Source: DASVWH01 sp036389715 (GTDB lineage Bacteria > Acidobacteriota > Blastocatellia > Pyrinomonadales > Pyrinomonadaceae). Taken from it: a stretch of 50,429 bases of DNA. The notes below the pieces were generated by a model that did not search any database, was not told where the DNA came from, and was given only the letters and a program-made list of their open reading frames with translations. Shown piece after piece: positions 40,054 through 49,491 of this stretch (positions within the stretch are counted from its first letter, which is position 1; each line of letters opens with the position of its first letter). The position numbers and the translations under genes were made by a program. Location of the stretch: assembly GCA_036389715.1 (NCBI GenBank), contig DASVWH010000112.1, positions 1 through 50,429 of the forward strand. The letters are read 5' to 3'.

Positions 40054-43000
40054 ATGTTCAAACTTCAACGCTTAGAAATCACCGGCTTTAAATCCTTCGC
40101 GGACCACACGGAGCTTGTCTTCACGGGCGAAGGCATCACGGCCGTCGTCGGTCCCAACGGCTGCGGCAAAAGCAACGTCGCCGACGCCATCGCCTGGGTT
40201 TTGGGTGAGCAGAAGATCAAGAACCTGCGCGGCGCTGAGATGAAGGACGTTATCTTTCAGGGCTCGCGCAACCGGCAGCCGAGCGGCATGGCCGAAGTCG
40301 TCCTCCACATGGTCCGCGACGAAACCATCGAGCACGAGCCGGACATAGACGATATTGATTCCACGCTCGAAGAGATTGACGACCACGCCGTCCGGCTCGA
40401 AGACCTGAACGTGGCTGGAGAGGCCGCGGACGCCGTGGCAATCGAGCCTGCCTCGCTCTCTTTCCCGGCGGGCGAACCGGCCGCGGAAGGGATGCCCGCC
40501 GCCGTTGAGACGGGTGAGCGGACGGGTCACGAAGAACTGACGCCGGAGCAGGCGACCGGCGCTGACGCCGCAGCAGCAGGCGGCGATGCTCCGGCCGAAG
40601 CGAGCACGGGTGCTCCTGAAGCCGGGGGCGATAGTCTTGACTTGAGCGATGATGCGGCGGATGCGGCGAGTGCTGCGCCCGAAAGCGCCGCGATGAAGCT
40701 GGCGCACAAACGGCGCTGGCGTCCGAGCCGCCTGGCCCTGGAATTTGCGCCGGGCGAAGCCGTTTCGGTCACGCGGCGTCTCTATCGTTCCGGCGAGAGC
40801 GAGTACCTGCTCAACAATCGCGCCTGCCGCCTGCGTGATATTCAAGACCTCTTCTCCGGGACGGGGCTCTCCGGCGCTCATTACGCCATCATTGAGCAGG
40901 GACGCATCGGGCAGATTCTCTCGGCCAAGCCGATGGATCGCCGCACCCTGATTGAAGAGGCCGCCGGAATCACGAAGTTTCGCGTGCGCCAGCGCGCCGC
41001 CGAAGCCCGTCTCGAATCCGCACGCGCCAACCTGTCGCGCGTCTCCGACATCATTTCCGAGATAGACAGGCAGGTCAACAGCCTGCGCCGCCAGGCTGCC
41101 AAGGCGCGCCGCTATCGCATCCTCCGCGAAGAGCTGCGCGAGCTTTTGCGCGGCGTCTTCGTGGCCGAGGAACGCTCGCTGGCCCAACTGCTCGAAGAGA
41201 CGCGCGTCAGGCTCGAAGAGGTCGCGCGCGAAGAACGCGCTCTGGTCGAAGAGCTGGCCGCGGGCGAGGACGATGCGCGCAGCGCCACACAGGAGGCGCG
41301 CTCGCTCGAAGAAGAGCTGGCGGAGACGCGTGCGGCCATTGCCGAAGCTGAATTGCAGCGCGACCGTCGCCTGCGCGAGCGCAGCTACCAGGAGGAACAG
41401 GCCGTCGCGCTCGAAGAGAGGCGCGCGGCGGTCGAGAGCGAGATCGAAGCCGTGCGCGTGCGTCTTGGCCGGGTCGGCGAAGAGTGTGAGCGGCTGCGTA
41501 GACAGGATGCGGAGTTGCGCTCCGAGAGCGAGGAGCACGCGCTGGTGCTGCAATCGGCGGAGACGGCCTACGGGCGGCGCGTCCTGGAAGTGATTGAAGC
41601 CGAGGCCGAGGTTGAGCGTGCGCGCGCAGAGCTGTTGACGCACACGGGCATCGCCGAAAGACTGATGGAGATCGGCCGCCAGTTGGAAGCCGCGCTCGAA
41701 CGTCTCGCGCTCCAGGCCGAAGGGTTGGCGCGCGAGGGCGAGCGGGCCGCCGCCATCCACGCCGAGCGGATAACCGAATCCGAGACGCTCAATCGTGAGA
41801 TCGGCGTCGCGCGCGAGAGCCTGGCCAGGCTCATCGCCGAGCGTGAAGCCGCCGTCCATACGGTGGTTTTAGGCCACGAGGCGGTCTCGGAAGCCGACGC
41901 CGAATTGACGCGTGCGCGCGACGAATTTTCGCGCGTTCATCATCGCCTGGATACGCTGCTTGAGCTTGACCTGCGCCACGCACACTACTCGCCCGCAGTG
42001 CAGCGCCTCTTCTCGGCGGGCGACGCGCCCGAGGAGTTCCACTTCATGGGCACGCTGGCCGACATGCTCAACGTCGAGCCGCGTTGGGAGCGGGCCGTCG
42101 AAGGCGCGCTCGGCTCATCCTTGCAGGCCATCATCGTGCCGACGCCTGACGATGCCGCGCGCGCCGCGCTCTGGCTGAGAGAGCATGATGCGGGCCGCGC
42201 GAGCTTCCTGGTAGCCGGGCTGCACGGCGCGAGCGAAGAGACGGATACCGCCGCTTACAGGGCCGAGGCCGCGGCCTCCGGTCCACCGGCAAACGATGAT
42301 GCGGACGTGACGGAGCTGCGTATACATCAACTGCTCGGCGCGCCGCGTGAGCTGCTGGCGGTGCTCAACCGCACGATTCCGCAGAGAATGAATGCGCGCA
42401 TCGCTTCGAGCCTGGACCACGCGATGACGATGTCGCTGGCGACGGGCGAGATGTGCGTGACGACCGAGGGCGATTGGGTGACGGGCGGTCAACTGGTCAA
42501 CGCGGGCGACGAGCGCGCGCTCGAAGAAGGCGCGGGGCTGCTGGCCTTCAAGCGTGAGCTGCGTGAATTAGAGACCCGCTCGCAGGAGCTGGAAGCCGAG
42601 ATGCTGGTCGCGGAAAGGGCCGTCGCGGAAGCGCGTGCCCGCCTCGGCGAGCTTGAGGACGGCGTCGTGCTGCTCAACGAAGCCATCGGCCGCGAGGAGC
42701 GCGACGCGATGGCGCGTGAGTTGAATGCCGCACAGTTGTTGCAGGAGATCGAGCGGGCCGAGCGTCACCTGCGCGTGGTCGCAGACGACGCCGCGCGGCT
42801 GGCGCAGGAACGGCTCGAACTCGAAGAGCGCCGCGCGACCGCCTTGACCGAGGCGGAAGCCGCCGACACCTCCCGGCTGGCCGCTTCCGAGATGGTCGCG
42901 GAGGCCGCATCGCGCCTGGCGATTGCGCGCCGCGCCGCGGAAACCGAGAGCGAAGGATTGGGTGAGCAGCGCGCCGCCGCCGCCGCCGCGGCCGAGCGCC

Positions 43001-44070
43001 GCCGCGCCACCGCCGCCGAGTTGAGACGGATGGAGGCCGAGCGCGGCGACCTGGACGAGAGGCTCGAACGAATGGAGCGCGAGGTGGCGGAGTCCGCGTC
43101 GCGCCTGGCCGAGCTGCGCCGCTCGATAGAGGAGATGGAGCAGGGCGCCGAGTCGGTCGAAGAAGAGCGCGCGCGTGAAGATGAGTTGATCGGGGCGAAG
43201 GCTGCGCGCCTGGCACAGGCTCGCGAGAGGGCCGACGCGCTCTCGGCGGCGCTGGGCGAGCTGAACCGGCGCGCCGCGGCCGCACGCGAGATGCGAGCGT
43301 CGCTCGAAGTGCAGCGCGCCGAGGCGACGGCCCGGCTCGGCTACGTGCGCGAAACCTGCATGTCGGAGTTGAACCAATCGCTCGAAGATTTGTCGCGCGA
43401 GCGTCCGGCGGACGAAGAGTTCGACCTGGAGGCTGGGCGTGCACGCGTCGAAGAGCTGCGCGCACGCGTCGAGGGCTTCGGTGCGGTCAACATGATGGCG
43501 CTCGAAGAGCTGGCGGAAGCAGAGGAGCGCCTGCTCTTCCTGACCGGACAGCGGCAGGACATCACGGAGGGCATCGCTTCGACCGAAGAGGCGCTGCGCG
43601 AGATCAAGCGCCGCTCGCGCGAACGCTTCCGCCACGCCTTTGAGCAGATCAATCGCAACTTCAGCGAGTTCTTCCTGGAGCTGTTCGGCGGCGGGCGCGG
43701 CGAGATGAGCTTGATCGAGGCCGACGACGTGCTGGAGTCCGGCATAGACATCGTCGCACAACCGCCCGGCAAGCGGCTCCAGAATGTGCTCCTGCTCTCC
43801 GGCGGCGAAAAGGCGATGGCCGCGCTCGCGCTCGTCCTCGGCATCTTCCATTATCGTCCCTCGCCCTTCTGCCTGCTCGACGAAGTGGACGCGCCGCTCG
43901 ACGAGGCCAACGTCGGGCGCTTCACGGATAAGATCGCGCAGATGTCGGCCAACACGCAGTTCATCGTCATCACGCATAACAAGCGGACGATGGAGATGGC
44001 GCGCGCTCTCTACGGCGTGACGATGGAAGAGGTCGGCGTCTCGAAGATGGTCTCGGTCAGATTCGAGTGA
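40054..44070 (+). CDS. smc: Chromosome partition protein SMC with acidic head insertion
   Basis: ATPase of the bacterial condensin. ATG 40054 gives MFKLQRLEITGFKSFADHT, the family N-terminus; GTG 40030 is less likely. 1338 residues. Walker A is GPNGCGKS (33-40), the hinge is about 633-810, flanked by long coiled coils, the signature is LLLSGGEKAM (about 1245), and Walker B is CLLDEVDAPLDEANV. Between AEVVLHMVRD (80-89) and VSVTRRLYRSGESEYLLN (237-254), where homologues have 15-25 residues, there are about 145. Most are acidic, Ala/Glu/Gly-rich and disordered-looking. scpA/scpB are not in the window. Confidence 0.95.
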   Translation: MFKLQRLEITGFKSFADHTELVFTGEGITAVVGPNGCGKSNVADAIAWVLGEQKIKNLRGAEMKDVIFQGSRNRQPSGMAEVVLHMVRDETIEHEPDIDDIDSTLEEIDDHAVRLEDLNVAGEAADAVAIEPASLSFPAGEPAAEGMPAAVETGERTGHEELTPEQATGADAAAAGGDAPAEASTGAPEAGGDSLDLSDDAADAASAAPESAAMKLAHKRRWRPSRLALEFAPGEAVSVTRRLYRSGESEYLLNNRACRLRDIQDLFSGTGLSGAHYAIIEQGRIGQILSAKPMDRRTLIEEAAGITKFRVRQRAAEARLESARANLSRVSDIISEIDRQVNSLRRQAAKARRYRILREELRELLRGVFVAEERSLAQLLEETRVRLEEVAREERALVEELAAGEDDARSATQEARSLEEELAETRAAIAEAELQRDRRLRERSYQEEQAVALEERRAAVESEIEAVRVRLGRVGEECERLRRQDAELRSESEEHALVLQSAETAYGRRVLEVIEAEAEVERARAELLTHTGIAERLMEIGRQLEAALERLALQAEGLAREGERAAAIHAERITESETLNREIGVARESLARLIAEREAAVHTVVLGHEAVSEADAELTRARDEFSRVHHRLDTLLELDLRHAHYSPAVQRLFSAGDAPEEFHFMGTLADMLNVEPRWERAVEGALGSSLQAIIVPTPDDAARAALWLREHDAGRASFLVAGLHGASEETDTAAYRAEAAASGPPANDDADVTELRIHQLLGAPRELLAVLNRTIPQRMNARIASSLDHAMTMSLATGEMCVTTEGDWVTGGQLVNAGDERALEEGAGLLAFKRELRELETRSQELEAEMLVAERAVAEARARLGELEDGVVLLNEAIGREERDAMARELNAAQLLQEIERAERHLRVVADDAARLAQERLELEERRATALTEAEAADTSRLAASEMVAEAASRLAIARRAAETESEGLGEQRAAAAAAAERRRATAAELRRMEAERGDLDERLERMEREVAESASRLAELRRSIEEMEQGAESVEEERAREDELIGAKAARLAQARERADALSAALGELNRRAAAAREMRASLEVQRAEATARLGYVRETCMSELNQSLEDLSRERPADEEFDLEAGRARVEELRARVEGFGAVNMMALEELAEAEERLLFLTGQRQDITEGIASTEEALREIKRRSRERFRHAFEQINRNFSEFFLELFGGGRGEMSLIEADDVLESGIDIVAQPPGKRLQNVLLLSGGEKAMAALALVLGIFHYRPSPFCLLDEVDAPLDEANVGRFTDKIAQMSANTQFIVITHNKRTMEMARALYGVTMEEVGVSKMVSVRFE

Positions 44071-44804
44071 TGAAGAAGTCCCTAACCTTGCGAGTCTCGA
44101 TTGCCGCGCTGCTGATTTCGGGCGCGGCGATTTTCGTCGGCGCACAGGAGCGTAAGCCCGCCGTCAAGCAGAACACGCGCGAGCGCCAGGCCGCAATTCC
44201 GCCCGTCGTCACGACGGACGCAGCCGCGGCCGAAGCCGTTTCTTACTCTTACGAATTTACCAAGCCGGAATTCTACATCCGTCACATCGTGCTCGAACAC
44301 GACGGCGCGGGGCGCGGGAAAATCTCCTTCGAGCGCCAGGGCGACCTGGAGCCCATCGTCGAGCCGATAGAGCTTTCGGAAAGCTCGCGGGCACGTATCA
44401 CCGCGCTCTGGGCGGCGCTGCGCTTCCTCGACTCCGACGTGAGCTACCAATCCGAAAAGCAGTTTCCGCAGCTCGGGACGATGCGCCTGGGCATGCAGCG
44501 TGGGCTCAAGACGCGCACGGCCGAGTTCAACTGGACGCACGACCCCGGTGCTAAAGCTCTCGTAGACGAATACAGGCGCGCCGCCAACCAGGCCATCTTC
44601 ATCTTCGACATCACGCTCGCGCGCCAGAACCAGCCGCTCAACTCGCCGAAGCTGATGGACCAGCTCGACAAGTACGTGGCCAGGGGCGAGCTTTCCGACC
44701 CGCAGCAGCTCGTCCCGCTGCTCCGCGAGCTGACCACGGACGAACGCATCCCCCTGATGGCGCGCAATCACGCCGGGCGTATCCTGAAAAAGCTCGAAAA
44801 ATAG
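44070..44804 (+). CDS. Secreted protein of unknown function, coupled to smc
   Basis: From ATG 44070 there are 244 residues; the start overlaps the smc stop (TGATG). Signal peptide: MKKSLTLRVSIAALLISGAAIFVGAQ with a likely cleavage after GAQ. The mature part has one predicted beta/alpha region (YIRHIVLEHDGAGRGKISFERQGDLEPIVEPIELS, then ALWAALRFLDSD) and ends with a helical stretch (VPLLRELTTDERIPLMARNHAGRILKKLEK). No family is recognised. Export beside smc is surprising, since SMC is cytoplasmic. Confidence 0.75.
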   Translation: MKKSLTLRVSIAALLISGAAIFVGAQERKPAVKQNTRERQAAIPPVVTTDAAAAEAVSYSYEFTKPEFYIRHIVLEHDGAGRGKISFERQGDLEPIVEPIELSESSRARITALWAALRFLDSDVSYQSEKQFPQLGTMRLGMQRGLKTRTAEFNWTHDPGAKALVDEYRRAANQAIFIFDITLARQNQPLNSPKLMDQLDKYVARGELSDPQQLVPLLRELTTDERIPLMARNHAGRILKKLEK

Positions 44805-44835
44805 CGCCCGCGTTCCCGCGCGCGGCCCTCGTCCG

Positions 44836-45432
44836 ATGACCGCCGCAATGTTTCTTTTACGTTCACCCTCGACCGCAGCGGTCGAGAAATTCCTTCATGC
44901 CGAGCGGAGAGAGCCTTTCTCTTACGCTGAGGTCGGGGCCTCGCGCGGGCAGCCGCCCGCCGGTTACGACGTAGACCACAATCGCGTCCTGCTCGGCTCC
45001 GGGGCAGAGGCTTTCGCGCGGGCCGTCGAAGCGATCAACTCATGGCAGATGTTCAATCTGGGTTGGTGCAGCGTCTATCCGCGGCGCGCGCCTCTCGTTG
45101 CGGGCACGACCGTGGCCATCATCATCAAGCATTTCGGATTCTGGTCGTTGAATGCGTGCCGCATCGTCTACCTGCTCGAAGACGAAGGCGCGCTCCGCAG
45201 GTACGGGTTTGCCTACGGCACGCTGCCCGCACACGGCGAGCGAGGGGAAGAGAGATTCAGCGTCGAATGGCGGCCGGAGGACGGCTCCGTCTGGTACGAT
45301 CTGTACGCGTTTTCCACCCCGGCGCGACTGCCCGCAAAGCTCGCGTATCCGTTGGCCCGAAGGTTGCAGCAGCGTTTTATCGAAGCCTCGAAGCTGGCAA
45401 TGGTCAGGGCCGTCAGGGACAGCCGCGCCTGA
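44836..45432 (+). CDS. DUF1990 family protein
   Basis: 198 residues. The segment YDVDHNRVLLGSGAEAFARAVEAINSWQMFNLGWCSVY is characteristic of DUF1990, as is the FAYGTLPAHGERGEERFSVEW part near the C-terminus. No signal peptide or membrane helix is convincing. Function is unknown for the family. It lies 31 nt after the preceding gene and is probably co-transcribed with it. Confidence 0.8.
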   Translation: MTAAMFLLRSPSTAAVEKFLHAERREPFSYAEVGASRGQPPAGYDVDHNRVLLGSGAEAFARAVEAINSWQMFNLGWCSVYPRRAPLVAGTTVAIIIKHFGFWSLNACRIVYLLEDEGALRRYGFAYGTLPAHGERGEERFSVEWRPEDGSVWYDLYAFSTPARLPAKLAYPLARRLQQRFIEASKLAMVRAVRDSRA

Positions 45433-45435
45433 CTG

Positions 45436-45465
45436 TTGACTATCACCTCTTCAGAGGCATAGCAT
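45436..45465 (+). promoter_or_regulatory. Candidate promoter in the 45433-45552 spacer
   Basis: TTGACT (45436-45441), an 18-nt spacer, TAGCAT (45460-45465). The 12-nt palindrome cctcttcagagg (45446-45457) sits between the boxes. Would serve the next secreted protein gene. Confidence 0.45.
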
Positions 45466-45552
45466 TCCGCCGTCCTTCGCCGGGCGGCGTCGTCGGCTGC
45501 TTCCGGCATGAGAGCATCGCGCTTTTAGTTCTGATACTTAAGGAGGAAGAAG

Positions 45553-46182
45553 ATGTCTCGCCAACCCGGCCGGGCCGCCCATCGCGTACTCCACGTCGCC
45601 GCCGCTCTGACCCTGCTCTGTCTCTCGCCGGGCGCGCTGCCGGGCCCTGCGCAGGCACAGAACAGGGACCCTAGAAGAACCGAGACCATAGAGTCGCGCC
45701 AGGCGTCGCTGCGCGGGCTGAGACGGACGGAGAGCCGCCCCCGAAGCGAGTCCGAGGAACTGCCTGCGTACCGGGTCATCGAAGCGGATTTAGCGCGGCT
45801 TCAGCAGACGAATTACCGTCTCTCGGAGATGGCCGGGGCCGCGGCCGCGCTCGACTACGGGCAGATCAGAAAGCAGGCCGCGCAGCTCAGGAAGAGCGCC
45901 GCGCGGCTCAAGACCAATCTCTCGCTTCCGCAACCGGAGAAGGGCGAGAAGCCGAAAAAGGAGGAGCAAGAGCCCGGCCCGGAAGACCTCAAGGCGGCGA
46001 TTGCCGACCTGGATAGCCTGGTCAGAACGCTCTCCTCAAACCCCATCTTCAATCTTTCGGGCGTCCTCGATGTGGAACACTCGGTCAATGCCCGGCGCGA
46101 CCTCGAAGAGATCATCAAGCTGAGCGGGCGGATACAGAAACACGCGGAGTCTCTGAGCCGGGCCGCCGGGAAGAAACCTTAG
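45553..46182 (+). CDS. Secreted or periplasmic helical protein, unknown
   Basis: 209 residues with a signal peptide (MSRQPGRAAHRVLHVAAALTLLCLSPGALPGPAQAQ, likely cleaved after AQA/Q). The mature part is highly charged and mostly helical, with a Lys/Glu/Pro linker (QPEKGEKPKKEEQEPGPED) and a C-terminal helix (VNARRDLEEIIKLSGRIQKHAESL). A perfect SD, aaggagg, lies 7-8 nt before ATG 45553, the strongest in the window. No family recognised. Confidence 0.7.
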   Translation: MSRQPGRAAHRVLHVAAALTLLCLSPGALPGPAQAQNRDPRRTETIESRQASLRGLRRTESRPRSESEELPAYRVIEADLARLQQTNYRLSEMAGAAAALDYGQIRKQAAQLRKSAARLKTNLSLPQPEKGEKPKKEEQEPGPEDLKAAIADLDSLVRTLSSNPIFNLSGVLDVEHSVNARRDLEEIIKLSGRIQKHAESLSRAAGKKP

Positions 46183-46535
46183 GCTGGCGCTGCACCGCGC
46201 CGAACGCCGCGCGTTGCGATGATTGCTCCGCGTCCTCTGATTTAACTCGAAGGCAGGCCACAGCCTGCGCAAAATTCTCAGGGCACGCCGTCAGCCTTTA
46301 CGTGAGCGGTTGCTTTGCTAAAGCTCCTGCTGTCCGCTCAAGATAAATAAAGACAATTGGTTCATGCGCCCGGTCTGGCCGCTGGGCTTCACCGGCGGAC
46401 CTTCTAGCTTTCTTCGCCTCGCGAAGCGCGAACAAAACCGTCCATCTCAGGCGGGCGCTGCCGCCGCAGGCTCTTTGCCAATCGAAAAACCGGGATGCGA
46501 AAGTCCGCCGGATAATCTATAATCACGCCCACCAC
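46183..46535 (+). other. 353-nt spacer before the sigma factor gene
   Basis: No gene found. It contains a perfect TATAAT at 46518-46523 and no heptamer arrays or strong hairpins. A short frame on the minus strand (46036-46272) is a shadow. Confidence 0.6.
46518..46523 (+). promoter_or_regulatory. Perfect -10 box of the sigma factor gene, no -35
   Basis: TATAAT ends 12 nt before the GTG start. Transcription would begin at about 46530, leaving a leader of about 6 nt and no room for an SD. No -35 match is seen at 16-19 nt. Confidence 0.4.
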
Positions 46536-47573
46536 GTGACGACCCCATTACTGACAAAACTCGAGGGCGCGATTTCGCAGTGCGCCGCCGACATAGACGC
46601 ACTCTACGCGCGTTGCGCCGGGGCTGCGCCGAATTATGGCCTTACTCCTGAAGATTTCAGGGCTGCCATCAGGGTGGCGATAGAGAAGTACCTGTTCGGC
46701 GACGAGGGCGCGGATGCTCCGTCGGCCGACGATGTCCGTCAATTTGTCAATGAGCTTCAGGTCTCGGACCTGTACCTGGCGCTCGCCTGCGCGCGCGGCA
46801 ACGAACACGCCTGGTGGGCGTTTGACCAGGACTTCCGCCGCTATATCGAACGCGTCGCGCGCCACCTGGCCAGCGCCGAGACGGACGCCGAAGAGGTCAT
46901 TGATTCCGTTTACGTAGAGCTTTACGGCACGCGCGTCGTCAACGAGGTGAGGCAATCGAAGTTTGCGACCTACACGGGGCGGGGAACGCTGCGCGGCTGG
47001 CTGCGGACGGTCGTCTGGCACGCCGTGATTGACATGCACCGCGCGCGCCACGACGAGATTTCGATAGAGGACTGGTCGGAGGGCGGCGGCGAGACGCATG
47101 ACCGGCCGGGCTGGCGCGCGGAGGCCCGCGGCGGCGAGGGCGCGATGGTTGACCGGATCGCGCGCGAGCGCTACAGGGCCGTGACGGTCGCGGCGCTCGA
47201 CACGGCGCTGGCCACCCTGGACGATCACGAGAAACTGTTGCTGCTCTATTATCACGTCGAGGGGCTCAAGCTGCGCGAGATTGCGCGGCTGGTCGAAACG
47301 CCCGCCTCGCCGCTCCGGCGCTGGTTTCAGCGCCAGTCGAAGCGCCGCGTCACGGCTCCCGAAAGCCGCGTTCACGAATCAACGGTCATGCGCTGGCTGG
47401 AAAAGGTTTACGGCAAAGTCCTGGAGCGCTTTCGAGCAGAGTTAGAAGAGCAGGGCGGGCTCAGCGCGGCCGAGATCGAGCTGTGTGTCGGGATGGCGAC
47501 CGAAGACCTCGCGCCGGAAGACGTTCGTCGTCATTTGACGGATACTTCCGCGGGCGAGCTAGGGCAAAGTTAG
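46536..47573 (+). CDS. Sigma-70 family RNA polymerase sigma factor (ECF-like, long)
   Basis: 345 residues. Region 2-like segment: AWWAFDQDFRRYIERVARHLASAETDAEEVIDSVYVELYG and FATYTGRGTLRGWLRTVVWHAVIDMHR. Region 4: LATLDDHEKLLLLYYHVEGLKLREIARLVETPASPLRRWFQR, followed by an unusual C-terminal extension of about 70 residues (TVMRWLEKVYGKVLERF). GTG start 46536 with no SD; a leaderless transcript is suggested by the TATAAT position. A zinc-finger anti-sigma-like gene follows 38 nt later. The long size and spacing distinguish it from ordinary ECF factors (about 180-200 residues). Confidence 0.78.
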   Translation: MTTPLLTKLEGAISQCAADIDALYARCAGAAPNYGLTPEDFRAAIRVAIEKYLFGDEGADAPSADDVRQFVNELQVSDLYLALACARGNEHAWWAFDQDFRRYIERVARHLASAETDAEEVIDSVYVELYGTRVVNEVRQSKFATYTGRGTLRGWLRTVVWHAVIDMHRARHDEISIEDWSEGGGETHDRPGWRAEARGGEGAMVDRIARERYRAVTVAALDTALATLDDHEKLLLLYYHVEGLKLREIARLVETPASPLRRWFQRQSKRRVTAPESRVHESTVMRWLEKVYGKVLERFRAELEEQGGLSAAEIELCVGMATEDLAPEDVRRHLTDTSAGELGQS

Positions 47574-47611
47574 GAGCCGTCCAACGTCCCAGGGGGAGGA
47601 GAGATAAAAAG

Positions 47612-48058
47612 TTGCCACGACCGAAGAGAAAAAAGGAGAATGAAGCGCAGCGCCGGATGGTGGCTCGACACCTGCGCGCCCGCTCGCTGTCGGCCCCGGC
47701 CGTTCCCTCCGGCGGGCATCTGGACGAAGACGCCCTCTCGGCTTTTATCGAAGGCCGTCTCGGCGAGACAGAGGCAGCGCCCTTCGTCAAGCACCTGGTC
47801 GCCTGTTCTTCGTGCCGCCGGATTACGGCGCAACTGGTCCGCCTCGATACGGAGATAGCTCACGGCCAGCCGGACCCGTCCCCGGCCGTCGAAGAGCCCG
47901 GCCGCATCCGCCGTTTCCTCGAAAGCATGGCGGCGCGCGTCTTTCCTTCGACCGAGGAGGATGCCGTCTTCGCCTATCATGCCCCGGCCGATGATTTCAA
48001 GCCCAGGGACGAGACACAGGGCGGCAGCGCGTCCGGCCCGAAGAGCGAGCAGGATTAG
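47612..48058 (+). CDS. Zinc-finger (ZAS-like) putative anti-sigma factor, soluble
   Basis: 148 residues from TTG 47612, chosen because gggggaggagag lies just upstream; the open frame extends back to 47483 through the sigma gene. Conserved HLDEDALSAFIEGRLGETEAAPFVKHLVACSSCRRITA contains the H-x3-C-x2-C zinc motif of ZAS anti-sigma factors. No transmembrane helix follows, so it would act in the cytoplasm rather than as a membrane sensor. Probably regulates the upstream sigma factor. Confidence 0.7.
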   Translation: MPRPKRKKENEAQRRMVARHLRARSLSAPAVPSGGHLDEDALSAFIEGRLGETEAAPFVKHLVACSSCRRITAQLVRLDTEIAHGQPDPSPAVEEPGRIRRFLESMAARVFPSTEEDAVFAYHAPADDFKPRDETQGGSASGPKSEQD

Positions 48059-48132
48059 CAGGAAGACGCCTCTCAGCTCGACGGAAAATACCCGCCCCGG
48101 ACCTTCATCGCCCGTCATCGCAGATAACAGTT

Positions 48133-49491
48133 TCAGAGCAGTGCCGCGAAGAGAGAGCCGCAGGCCAGCAGGAGCAGGGAAGACAGTGCTTGGCCGTCCC
48201 TCGCGGCGGGCGTGAAGCGTATCCGGCGGATGCGGCGGCGATCAACGCGCTCGACCATAAAGCGCGCGCCCTGATGCTCGATTGATTCACCCTGGCGCAG
48301 GAGGCGGCCCGCCCTGTCGAGCAGGAACCCGGCCATCGTCGTATAGCCAGCCTCTTCCGGCAGGTTCAGGCCGAAGCGCCGGTTGGCATCGCGCACGGCC
48401 AGCATCCCGTCCAACATAAAAGTCCCGTCCGCGTCTTCGACGATCTGCGCGCGCACCTCTTCATCATATTCGTCGTTGATCTCGCCGACGATCTCTTCAA
48501 GCAAATCTTCAAGCGTGACGATGCCTTCGATGCCGCCGTGCTCGTCCACGACGAAAGCCATGTGCGACTTTGACGCCTGCATCTGCGCCAGCACCGCGCC
48601 GAGCCGCGCCCGCGCCGTGACAAACGTCGGAGCATGGAGCAGCTTTTCGACCTTGAACTCGGCGGGGTCCTTGCGCAGGCACGGCACGAGGTCTTTCAGG
48701 AAGAGCACGCCGACGACTTCGTCAAGGCGGTCGTGGTAGACGGGCAGACGCGAATAGCCCGACTCACAGAAAGAGTTTTCGGCCTCCGCTATCGTCGCCG
48801 TGACGGGCAGGGCCACGATATTGGTTCGCGGAATCATGGCTTCGCGAACCTGTGCGGACGAAAAATCGAAGATGCGCTTGATTAAATCCACGTCCGTGTC
48901 GAGCTGCCCGCCCTGGCGCGATGCCTCGATCAGTTGTTGCAGCTCCTCTTTCGTGTAGATCGAGGCGTGCTCGGCCTTCGAGTTGAGGCCGAAGAGCCGC
49001 ACGGTGCGCGCGCTGGCCCAATCGAGCGCGTGAATCGGCAGGCGAAAGAGCCTGTAGAAAACACGCATCGGCAGGGCCGTCGCCAGCGCAACCCTTTCGG
49101 CACGTTCGAGCCCGAGCAGCTTCGGAGCCTGTTCGCCGAGCACGATGTGCAGCGTCGTGATAATCATGAACGCGATCAGGAAGGCGATGGTATGGCGCAT
49201 GGCCTCCGAGACGCGCCCGGAGAGCGGGGCTTCGAGCAGGTGCGCGAAGGTCGGCTCGCCGATCCACCCGAGGGCCAGCGACGCGAGCGTGATGCCCAGC
49301 TGCGAGGCCGAAAGATACGCGTTGAGATTATTGAGCAGCCCGAGCAGGCGCTGCGCACGGCGGTCGCCGCCCGCCGCCAGCGTCTCAATCCGCGAGCGGC
49401 GCACGCCGACCAGCGCAAACTCGGCCGCGACGAAAAAACCGTTGGCGAAGACGAGCACGAAAATCGTCAAAATATAGAGAGCTGTCTGCAT
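48133..49491 (-). CDS. CNNM/CorC-type membrane protein with CBS domains (hemolysin family)
   Basis: 452 residues: N-terminal DUF21/CNNM transmembrane domain (ALYILTIFVLVFANGFFVAAEFALVGVRRSRIETLA, YLSASQLGITLASLALGWIGEP, ITTLHIVLGEQAPKLLGL), two CBS domains (about 210-330, including VREAMIPRTNIVALP and MAFVVDEHGGIEGIVTLEDLLEEIVGEINDEYD), and a C-terminal CorC/HlyC domain. Probably Mg2+/cation-linked transport or efflux. The SD aggaag precedes the ATG at 49491. The 'hemolysin' name is historical. Confidence 0.92.
   Translation of the reverse strand: MQTALYILTIFVLVFANGFFVAAEFALVGVRRSRIETLAAGGDRRAQRLLGLLNNLNAYLSASQLGITLASLALGWIGEPTFAHLLEAPLSGRVSEAMRHTIAFLIAFMIITTLHIVLGEQAPKLLGLERAERVALATALPMRVFYRLFRLPIHALDWASARTVRLFGLNSKAEHASIYTKEELQQLIEASRQGGQLDTDVDLIKRIFDFSSAQVREAMIPRTNIVALPVTATIAEAENSFCESGYSRLPVYHDRLDEVVGVLFLKDLVPCLRKDPAEFKVEKLLHAPTFVTARARLGAVLAQMQASKSHMAFVVDEHGGIEGIVTLEDLLEEIVGEINDEYDEEVRAQIVEDADGTFMLDGMLAVRDANRRFGLNLPEEAGYTTMAGFLLDRAGRLLRQGESIEHQGARFMVERVDRRRIRRIRFTPAARDGQALSSLLLLACGSLFAALL

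Noticed and set aside
40072..41859. 595-residue minus-strand frame within smc
   Set aside because: Shadow of the SMC coiled coil; no start signal or domain.
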